A DNA stretch of 5,904 bases from CAZBBB01 sp964490005 (GTDB lineage: Bacteria > Planctomycetota > B15-G4). Location of the stretch: positions 1 through 5,904 of the forward strand of contig CAZBBB010000141.1 of the NCBI GenBank assembly GCA_964490005.1, in the 5' to 3' direction. A program made the position numbers and the translations under genes. This document shows positions 1-5,368 of this stretch, in pieces. The first letter of the stretch is position 1. Each line of letters begins with the position of its first letter. A model generated the notes under the pieces. The model had not been told where the DNA came from, ran no database searches, and worked only from the letters and a program-made list of their open reading frames with translations.

Positions 1-16
1 GCGCCGCGGCGCGCTG

Positions 17-793
17 ATGGGGGCCGGCCGGCGCGCGCGCCCGCGGCGGCTGCTCGCGAGCGGGCACGCCTACGGCGAGATCGAGTGGCTGCTCGCGGAC
101 GCGAGGCCCAAGGGGCTGTGCCTCGATCTGCCCTCCGGCGAAGGGCCCAACGCCGCGGGCCTGCGCGCGGCTGGCTTCGCGCCCATCGCCGCCGACCTGT
201 TTCCCGCCGACCCGGCGGCGACCGGCACGCCCGCCGTGTGCAGCGACTGGAACGCGCCGCTGCCCTTCGCGAGCGGCAGCTTCGCCGCCGTGCTGTGCAG
301 CGAGGGGATCGAGCACCACCCGTCGCAGACGGCCTTCCTCGGCGAGCTGGCCCGCGTGCTCGCGCCGGGCGGCACGCTCGTCCTGACCACGCCCAACACG
401 CTCTCGCTGGGCGCGCGCCTCTCGCAGCTGCTCAACGGGCACCACGCGCACAACCGCGCGCCGATCAGCGAGGTCACGCAGATCTGGAACGCCGGCTCCG
501 GCCAGCGCGCCTACGTCGGCCACGTGCACATGGTCAACTACCTCGTGCTGCGCTTCATGCTGTGGCGCGCGGGGCTGACGATCGAGCGCGTCGAGTCGGC
601 CCGTTGGGCGCGCAACGCGCTGTTCCTCGCGCCGCTCCTGTGGCTGCCGGTGCAGATCGGCACGCGGCGGGTCTTCTCGCGCGTGCGGCGCGTCGACCCC
701 GCCGTCCACGCGCAGATCCTCGAGCACGTGCTCTCGCCGGCCGTGCTCTACGGCAAGAAGCTGATCGTCGTGGCCCGCAAGCCGGCGGGCTGA
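17..793 (+). CDS. Class I SAM-dependent methyltransferase (Methyltransf_11-like)
   Basis: Probable cytoplasmic methyltransferase of 258 residues; the substrate cannot be told from sequence. The Rossmann-type core is visible. Motif I is LDLPSGEG (residues 36-43), a variant of the usual DxGxGxG. An acidic strand end follows at AADLF (58-62), then DWNAPLPF (77-84), a post-II region with SEGIEHHP (95-102), and the canonical ARVLAPGGTLVLTTPN (112-127). The HVHMVNYLVLRFMLWRAGL stretch (169-187) matches the late helix common in this family. Residues 201-215 are unusually hydrophobic (ALFLAPLLWLPVQIG) and might touch a membrane or form a substrate lid. The ATG at 17 overlaps a TGA at 15-17 in another frame (TGATG), which would suit coupling to an upstream gene ending there, but only 16 upstream bases are visible and no ribosome site is seen. 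The methyltransferase frame is open to the window edge, so an earlier start is possible. The family call is firm; the role (for example lipid, quinone or cell-surface sugar modification) is open. Confidence 0.9.
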   Translation: MGAGRRARPRRLLASGHAYGEIEWLLADARPKGLCLDLPSGEGPNAAGLRAAGFAPIAADLFPADPAATGTPAVCSDWNAPLPFASGSFAAVLCSEGIEHHPSQTAFLGELARVLAPGGTLVLTTPNTLSLGARLSQLLNGHHAHNRAPISEVTQIWNAGSGQRAYVGHVHMVNYLVLRFMLWRAGLTIERVESARWARNALFLAPLLWLPVQIGTRRVFSRVRRVDPAVHAQILEHVLSPAVLYGKKLIVVARKPAG

Positions 794-804
794 CCCGCCC
801 GCCG
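783..804. terminator. GC-rich hairpin between convergent genes, possible terminator
   Basis: An 8-base perfect inverted repeat (CGGCGGGC at 783-790 and GCCCGCCG at 797-804) encloses a 6-base loop and includes the methyltransferase stop codon. It lies at the convergent junction, 7 bases from the permease stop codon at 811-813, so it could act on transcripts from either side. Neither strand shows a U-tract after the stem, so it is not a textbook intrinsic terminator. In such GC-rich DNA, stems of this size also arise by chance. Confidence 0.3.
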
Positions 805-810
805 CCGCGT

Positions 811-2085
811 TCAGACCCGGAGCTGCGCCCGCAGCGCGAGCGTCAGCCAGAGCCAGAGGGCGGCCAGCGCGAGGCTGGCCAGCGTGACGGGAAAGCCGAC
901 GCGGGCGTGTTCGCGCCAGCCGATCGCGATGCCGCGCCGGCCGGCCTGCTCGACCACGATCAGATTCGCGATCGAGCCGACGAGCAGCAGATTGCCGGCC
1001 AGGGTGCTCGACAGCGCCAGGATCGGACCGGCGAGTTCGTGCGTCGCGGCCGGCAGCAGCAGCATGACGGCCGGCACGTTGCTCACGAGGTTGGAGAGCA
1101 GCGCGGCGCCGACGTACAGCGGGACGGGCTGCGCCAGGTCGAGGCCGCGCGCCGACAGCCCCGCCAGCGCGTCCGCCACGGCGCCCGTCTGCGCCAGCGC
1201 GCGGTTCACGACGAAGAGCCCCGCGAAGAGCACCAGCAGCGGCCAGTCGACGAGCGCCAGCACGCGCGAACCGAGCAACCGGCGCGAGAGCAGCAGCAGC
1301 CCCGCCGCGCCGAGCGCGAGCACCTCGCGCGGCCAGCGGCCGTCGACGAAGAGCACGACCAGCGCGAGCACGACGAGCAGCCCCTTGGCGGTCTGCGCGC
1401 GATCGAAGGGCGGCGCCTCGTCGCCGCGCACGGCCCCGAGCGGGGCGGGACCCGTCGGCGCGCCTGCGGCGTCGGCGCTCGTCTCCCAGCGTCCGCGGGT
1501 CAGCGCGCAGATCAGGCCCCACGTGAGCAGCAGGCCGCCGAGCACCGGCACAGCGGCCGTCAGCAGGTAGCCGCCGAAGGAGAGCTGCAGGCTCTGCCCG
1601 ATGAGCATGTTCTGCGGGTTGCCGATGAGCGTGGCCGCCGAGCCGACGTTGCTCGCGCAGGCCAGCCCCAGCAGGAAGGGCAGCGGCCGCAGCCGCCGCG
1701 CCGCGCAGCCGTCGATCAGGATCGGCGTCATCGCCAGGCAGATGATGTCGTTGACCAGCACCGCCGAGAGCAGGCCGGCGGTCGCGACGAGCAGGCCCAG
1801 CAGCCGCGGCGGCGAGAGCGGCGCGCTCGCGAGGCGCCGCGTGACGGCCGTGTAGAAACCGCCGAGACGCAGTTGCGCCGAGACGATCATCAACCCGAAG
1901 AGCAGCGCGATCGTCGGCACGTCGATCGCGTCGCGCGCCTGCTCGGGCGACAGCGCGCCGATCACGACCATGCCGATCGCGCCGAGCAGCGCCGCGCCCG
2001 TGCGATCGAGCCCCAGGCCCGGCAGCCGCCCGAGCAGCATCACGAGATACACGCCGCCGAAGATCCCCAGCACCGCGCCGTTCAC
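811..2085 (-). CDS. Inner-membrane permease of the SLC13/ArsB-NhaD ion transporter superfamily
   Basis: A 424-residue polytopic membrane protein, predicted to move an anion or ions across the inner membrane; the substrate is undetermined (dicarboxylate, citrate, arsenite or Na+/H+ exchange all occur in this superfamily). It is built as two similar halves joined by a hydrophilic linker at about residues 196-235. The first half has VNDIICLAMTP (111-121), then the re-entrant signature SNVGSAATLIGNPQN (145-159). The second half has the matching LVSNVPAVMLLLP (333-345), then AGNLLLVGSIANLIVVE (363-379). Paired signatures of this kind line the ion and substrate site in the family. The length is normal for ArsB/NhaD-type proteins. 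The start is GTG at 2085; an in-frame stop (2092-2094) lies just upstream, so no longer start is possible, and the first hydrophobic segment (about 4-19) argues against Met16. The only Shine-Dalgarno-like run, GAGGGG, is far away and lies in a possible hairpin. The gene follows the propeller gene by 40 bases on the same strand. Confidence 0.9.
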   Translation of the reverse strand: MNGAVLGIFGGVYLVMLLGRLPGLGLDRTGAALLGAIGMVVIGALSPEQARDAIDVPTIALLFGLMIVSAQLRLGGFYTAVTRRLASAPLSPPRLLGLLVATAGLLSAVLVNDIICLAMTPILIDGCAARRLRPLPFLLGLACASNVGSAATLIGNPQNMLIGQSLQLSFGGYLLTAAVPVLGGLLLTWGLICALTRGRWETSADAAGAPTGPAPLGAVRGDEAPPFDRAQTAKGLLVVLALVVLFVDGRWPREVLALGAAGLLLLSRRLLGSRVLALVDWPLLVLFAGLFVVNRALAQTGAVADALAGLSARGLDLAQPVPLYVGAALLSNLVSNVPAVMLLLPAATHELAGPILALSSTLAGNLLLVGSIANLIVVEQAGRRGIAIGWREHARVGFPVTLASLALAALWLWLTLALRAQLRV

Positions 2086-2108
2086 GGGGCGTCACGATAG
2101 CGCGCCCC
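2086..2108 (-). promoter_or_regulatory. Possible hairpin at the permease ribosome-binding site
   Basis: Read on the minus strand, GGGGCG (2108-2103) can pair with CGCCCC (2091-2086) across an 11-base loop. The second arm directly abuts the GTG start codon at 2085. The first arm carries the G-run of the only Shine-Dalgarno-like element, GAGGGG (2110-2105). Folding could hide the ribosome site or bring it close to the start codon. The six-base GC stem is the only direct evidence, so chance is a real alternative. Confidence 0.25.
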
Positions 2109-2125
2109 TCGCCTCACGACGCCTG

Positions 2126-3787
2126 CTAGGGGGCCGTCGCGCGAAGGGGCCCTGCCATGCCCCAGCCCTGAGGGCCTTGCGGGTCCTGGACGAAGATCTG
2201 GGCGTAGAGTTCCGCGCCCGACGGAACTCCGGCGGGCCAGCGGCCGTTGACCATGATCGACCCGTCCGCCAGCGTCGTTCCCATGCCGATCACCGCGCTC
2301 GGTACGACGAACAACCCGACTCCGAGAAAGGGTTGCCATGCATTCTGCGTGCCCAGCACGAGAAACGCCGGCTGCTTCGCGGCGATGTGCGCAGCTCCGA
2401 TCATCACCGGACTCCCGGGCGCGAGCGACCCGTAGTGCAGCATGAGCGGCAACACGGGGCCGGAGGAGGGGTAGTGCGAGATGTATCCCTGAAAGCCGCC
2501 GACCGACCAGACCGAAGGCATGCCCGAAACCACTTTCAGATCCGCGGGACACGACACGAGCACGTCGGGGTGACCATCGTGGTCGAGGTCTCCGGGCCCG
2601 GCGAGGCCGGAGGCGTGCGTGATGCCGGTGCAACAGGGATAGCCGAAGGCATGGATGGTCTGCAGGATCGAACCATCCTGACCCGAGAGAATGTAAACGT
2701 TGCCGCCGGCGTCCGGGATCCCGGAGCGCAGGCCGAGCACGAGGTCGTCGGTCCCGTCCAGATTCACGTCACCGAGTCCCGCCACGGAGACGGCCTCGCC
2801 GTCCGAGGCTGGATTGGGCACATGGAGCGTGAGGATCGGCGCACCGTCGACGCCCGAGTAGACGTGGGCGCCCGCGTTCGAGATGCCGGTGCTGCCGGTC
2901 GCCACGATGTCCTGGACGCCATCGTGATCGAGGTCGCCGGCCACGGCGACGATGCCGGTGTAGAGATTGCCGCTCCCGCTCCCGGCCATGAGGTCGTACA
3001 GCAGCGCGCCATCGGCTCCGGAGCGCACCTGCACCGCGAAGGACTTGGGAGCGGAGAACACGATCTCGGAGACGCCGTCGCCGTCGAGATCGCCGGGGCT
3101 GCAGACCGTTCGTCCCAGCTTGGCGCCGGCCGCGCTGCCGTCGAAGGCGTGCAGCAGCGCGCCGTTGGCGCCGGAGAAGACGCGCACGGCGCCGCTGTCG
3201 ACACCGTTCGTGTCGGCGTACTGGCAACCCACGACCATGTCCGGAACGCCATCGCCGTTCACGTCGCGCGCCGAGGCCACGTTGAGCCCGATGAATCCGA
3301 CCGAAGGTTCCCCGGGCGCCGTCCGCAGGATCGAGCCGTCCTGTCCCGAGAAGACCACGGCGGCCCATGAAGTTCCCGGCGCAGGACCGGGAAGGTTGGC
3401 TCCGACGAGCAGGTCCGCGTGCCCGTCGCCGTTCACGTCGCCCGCGGCGCTGACCGAGGCGCCGAGCGATCCGCCCAGCGTCTCGCCCGAGAGCGTGAAG
3501 AGCAGGGAGCGATCCTTGCCGGAATACACGCGAACCACGCCCGCCCCCGGCGCCGGCGTATCCACCGTGACGTTCGCCACGGCGAAATCGGGGTGCCCGT
3601 CCAGGTCGACGTCGCCGAGCCCCGCGACATTGTTCATCGCCCCGAGTTCGAAGCCGTAGAACGCGGGCTCGAGGCTCGCCAAGGGCATCGCGACCTGCAC
3701 GATCTGCGCCTCGATCGCCGGTGTCGCGACGGCCGGGAAGCTCAGGAGCGTCGCGCGGACCGCGACTCGGAGAAGCTGAAGGCGCAC
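2126..3787 (-). CDS. Secreted seven-bladed FG-GAP/VCBS (integrin-alpha-like) propeller protein
   Basis: A predicted exported 553-residue protein with an integrin-alpha-like beta-propeller. An N-terminal signal sequence (Arg at 2, 7 and 11, hydrophobic stretch to about 22, likely cleavage after IEA at residue 27) leads into seven FG-GAP repeats. Each has a calcium-loop motif of the form DxDxDG or DxNxDG, beginning at residues 59, 117, 175, 233, 285, 340 and 400. Most repeats carry a following strand such as VRVYSGKD or YILSGQDGSIL. Seven blades would close a complete propeller. Residues from about 448 to the end form a separate Gly/Pro-rich beta tail starting HYGSLAPGSPV, with no LPxTG, PEP-CTERM or membrane anchor; similar tails recur in secreted planctomycetal proteins as far as I can recall. 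The GTG start is backed by GAGGAGGT four bases upstream. Base composition is lower in GC than in its neighbours. Binding of a ligand, polysaccharide or cell surface is plausible, but the specific function is unknown. Confidence 0.9.
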   Translation of the reverse strand: MRLQLLRVAVRATLLSFPAVATPAIEAQIVQVAMPLASLEPAFYGFELGAMNNVAGLGDVDLDGHPDFAVANVTVDTPAPGAGVVRVYSGKDRSLLFTLSGETLGGSLGASVSAAGDVNGDGHADLLVGANLPGPAPGTSWAAVVFSGQDGSILRTAPGEPSVGFIGLNVASARDVNGDGVPDMVVGCQYADTNGVDSGAVRVFSGANGALLHAFDGSAAGAKLGRTVCSPGDLDGDGVSEIVFSAPKSFAVQVRSGADGALLYDLMAGSGSGNLYTGIVAVAGDLDHDGVQDIVATGSTGISNAGAHVYSGVDGAPILTLHVPNPASDGEAVSVAGLGDVNLDGTDDLVLGLRSGIPDAGGNVYILSGQDGSILQTIHAFGYPCCTGITHASGLAGPGDLDHDGHPDVLVSCPADLKVVSGMPSVWSVGGFQGYISHYPSSGPVLPLMLHYGSLAPGSPVMIGAAHIAAKQPAFLVLGTQNAWQPFLGVGLFVVPSAVIGMGTTLADGSIMVNGRWPAGVPSGAELYAQIFVQDPQGPQGWGMAGPLRATAP

Positions 3788-3790
3788 CCG

Positions 3791-3798
3791 ACCTCCTC
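3791..3798 (-). promoter_or_regulatory. Strong Shine-Dalgarno site for the propeller gene
   Basis: On the minus strand the sequence reads GAGGAGGT, then three bases, then the GTG at 3787. This near-perfect anti-16S match fixes the GTG start, and no ATG or GTG competes nearby upstream in frame. Spacing is on the short side. Confidence 0.75.
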
Positions 3799-3866
3799 GC
3801 TGAGCGCGGGCCTCCCCCGCCTCGCGCGGCTCAAGGCGGTCGACTCTAGCACGGACCCCGCCGGGC

Positions 3867-3894
3867 GTCGCGCCGTCGGGCGCCGCGGCGCGAC
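3867..3894. repeat. 9-10-9 perfect inverted repeat, candidate operator
   Basis: GTCGCGCCG (3867-3875) and its exact reverse complement CGGCGCGAC (3886-3894) are separated by 10 bases, giving arm centres 19 bases apart, close to two helical turns. The right arm overlaps the proposed -35 of the beta-synthase promoter; the left arm overlaps the weak candidate -35 for the divergent propeller gene. This geometry fits a dimeric regulator controlling both directions. The arms are GC-only apart from one A/T pair each, so chance in GC-rich DNA cannot be excluded. Confidence 0.35.
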
Positions 3895-3919
3895 AGCACC
3901 GGCCCCGACTCCCTACAAT
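3890..3919 (+). promoter_or_regulatory. Putative sigma-70-type promoter for the beta-synthase-kinase unit
   Basis: TACAAT (3914-3919) matches the -10 consensus at five of six positions and stands out in very GC-rich surroundings. GCGACA (3890-3895) matches the -35 consensus at four of six positions, with an 18-base spacer. Transcription would start near 3926, leaving a leader of roughly 57 bases before the ATG at 3983. No promoter-like sequence was seen between the synthase and kinase genes, so this one probably serves both. Confidence 0.5.
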
Positions 3920-3970
3920 CGCGCCGCGTGTCGCCGGCCCGCACGGGGTCGGGGGGGCGCCTCACCGGCC

Positions 3971-3977
3971 GGGAGGG
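3971..3977 (+). promoter_or_regulatory. Shine-Dalgarno site for the beta-synthase
   Basis: GGGAGGG ends five bases before the ATG at 3983. It supports that ATG over the upstream extension of the same frame, which runs antisense through the propeller gene and gives an Arg-rich, low-complexity translation. Confidence 0.7.
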
Positions 3978-3982
3978 CCACG

Positions 3983-5359
3983 ATGATCCACGACAACATC
4001 CTGTCCGCGGTCGGATGCACGCCGGTCGTGCGCCTGTCGCACGTCGCGCACGACCTGCCCTGCGAGGTGCTCGCCAAGTGCGAGTACCTCAACCCCGGCG
4101 GTTCGGTGAAGGACCGCATCGGCGTGTACATGCTGCAGGAGGCCGAGCGGCGCGGCGAGATCCGCCCGGGCGACACGCTCATCGAGGCCACCTCGGGCAA
4201 CACGGGCATCGGCCTGGCGATGGCGGCGGCCGTCAAGGGCTACCGCCTGATCATCACGATGCCGGAGAAGATGAGCCGCGAGAAGGCGGTCGTGCTCGAG
4301 GCGCTCGGCGCCGAGATCCACCGCACGCCGACCGAGGCGAGCTTCGACGCGCCCGAGAGCCACATCGGCGTCGCCAAGAGCCTCAACCGGCTCATCCCGC
4401 GCTCGCGCATCCTCGACCAGTACAAGAACCCCGACAACCCGGGCATCCACTACGAGGCCACGGGCCGCGAGATCGTCGAGGCCTGCGAGGGCAAGCTCGA
4501 CGCCTTCGTCGCGACCGTCGGCACGGGCGGCACGATGTCGGGCGTCGCGAAGTACCTCAAGGAGCACATCCCGAGCTGCCGCATCGTCGGCGTCGACCCG
4601 GTCGGCTCGATCATGGCGGGCCTGCCCGACGACTTCGTCGGCAGCTACAAGGTCGAGGGCATCGGTTACGACTTCATCCCCGACGTGATGTGGCGCGACC
4701 TCGTCGACGAGTGGATCAAGACCGAGGACGGGCCCAGCTTCCGCATGGCGCGCCGGCTCATCCGCCGCGAGGGGCTGCTCGTGGGCGGCAGCTCGGGCTC
4801 GGCCGTGTGGGCCGCGCTCGAGTACGCGAAGAAGGCGAAGCTGAAGAAGGGCCAGCGCGTGCTCACGATCCTGCCCGACGGCGTGCGCAACTACATGACC
4901 AAGTTCCTCGACGACAAGTGGATGGCCGACAACCGCTTCGTCGACGAGCCCTGGGCCGAGGGCGAGATCGGCGACCTGGTGCGCGGCATGCCGCCGCGCA
5001 CGATCCACACCGTGCGCGAGGACGCCAAGGTCGGCGCGGCCGTGGGCACGATGAAGAAGCACGGCATCAGCCAGCTCCCCGTGCTCGACGAGGCCGGCAG
5101 GCTCGCGGGCATCCTGACCGAGACCGACGTGCTCGGCGCGCTCTTCGACGACCGCTGCACGATGGACACGGTGACGGCCGAGGTCATGTGCCGCCGCGTC
5201 TCGACGGTGCGCCTGGTCGACGAGGCCACCAAGCTGGCCGAGGTCTTCCTGCGCGGCGAGACGGCCATCGTGGTCGACGACGGCGGCAAGCTCATCGGCC
5301 TGCTCTCCAAGCTCGACCTGATCGAGCACCTCGCCGGCCGCGACCGCGCGCGGAGCTGA
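3983..5359 (+). CDS. cbs: Cystathionine beta-synthase with C-terminal CBS-domain pair
   Basis: A 458-residue PLP enzyme expected to condense serine (or an activated serine) with homocysteine to give cystathionine, the first step of transsulfuration; enzymes of this type can also release H2S. The fold-type II catalytic core spans about residues 1-325. The Schiff-base lysine is K43 in NPGGSVKDR, the substrate loop is EATSGNTG (68-75), the PLP-phosphate loop is GTGGTMSG (180-187), and the pyridine-contacting serine lies in GGSSGSA (268-274). VEGIGYDFIP (224-233) and NYMTKFLDDKWM (303-314) are typical of beta-synthases, including the human enzyme, rather than cysteine synthases. Two CBS motifs follow (about 340-390 and 395-450), each ending in a nucleotide-contact pattern: GILTETD (376-382) and GLLSKLD (439-445). 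The N-terminal haem-binding extension of animal enzymes is absent. Length fits bacterial CBS-domain-bearing homologues. O-acetylserine-dependent activity is the main alternative. Confidence 0.93.
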   Translation: MIHDNILSAVGCTPVVRLSHVAHDLPCEVLAKCEYLNPGGSVKDRIGVYMLQEAERRGEIRPGDTLIEATSGNTGIGLAMAAAVKGYRLIITMPEKMSREKAVVLEALGAEIHRTPTEASFDAPESHIGVAKSLNRLIPRSRILDQYKNPDNPGIHYEATGREIVEACEGKLDAFVATVGTGGTMSGVAKYLKEHIPSCRIVGVDPVGSIMAGLPDDFVGSYKVEGIGYDFIPDVMWRDLVDEWIKTEDGPSFRMARRLIRREGLLVGGSSGSAVWAALEYAKKAKLKKGQRVLTILPDGVRNYMTKFLDDKWMADNRFVDEPWAEGEIGDLVRGMPPRTIHTVREDAKVGAAVGTMKKHGISQLPVLDEAGRLAGILTETDVLGALFDDRCTMDTVTAEVMCRRVSTVRLVDEATKLAEVFLRGETAIVVDDGGKLIGLLSKLDLIEHLAGRDRARS

Positions 5360-5368
5360 GCGCCGCAC

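Larger units (their letters stand above)
3788..3982. other. Divergent intergenic region between propeller gene and beta-synthase gene
   Basis: These 195 bases separate two genes transcribed away from each other and must hold both promoters. Visible elements are a sigma-70-like promoter toward the beta-synthase (3890-3919), a 9-base inverted repeat (3867-3894) and ribosome sites at both ends. Toward the propeller gene there is only a weak candidate: minus-strand TAGAGT (3848-3843), with GCGACG (3871-3866) 17 bases upstream of it. No convincing coding sequence was seen; frames open across the region give Arg/Pro/Ala-rich translations typical of GC-rich noise. Confidence 0.6.

Noticed and set aside
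1..17. Possible end of an upstream gene (a short Ala/Arg-coding run ending in TGA at 15-17)
   Set aside because: Only five codons including the stop are visible. The TGATG overlap is suggestive, but it cannot be supported as a gene without sequence to the left.
1281..1310. CAG/AGC-rich run resembling a short tandem repeat
   Set aside because: It encodes a Leu-rich membrane segment of the permease on the minus strand (repeated CTG/CTC codons), so coding composition explains it.
85..2100. A 671-codon plus-strand frame across the methyltransferase and antisense to the permease
   Set aside because: Extremely rich in Arg, Gln, Ala and Glu, with no domain. It overlaps two genes with strong family signatures, and such frames are expected at this GC content.
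1970..3370. A 466-codon plus-strand frame antisense to the propeller gene, with repeating Val/Asp/Gly/His patterns
   Set aside because: Its apparent repeats are the complementary reading of the FG-GAP calcium-loop codons on the minus strand, not a separate repeat protein.
3843..3871. Minus-strand promoter for the propeller gene (TAGAGT with GCGACG upstream)
   Set aside because: Only 4/6 and 3/6 consensus matches; too weak to list as a feature of its own, though it is noted in the intergenic entry.
3419..3982. N-terminal extension of the beta-synthase frame upstream of 3983
   Set aside because: It runs antisense through the propeller gene and its signal peptide, is low complexity, and would bury a good ribosome site just before ATG 3983.
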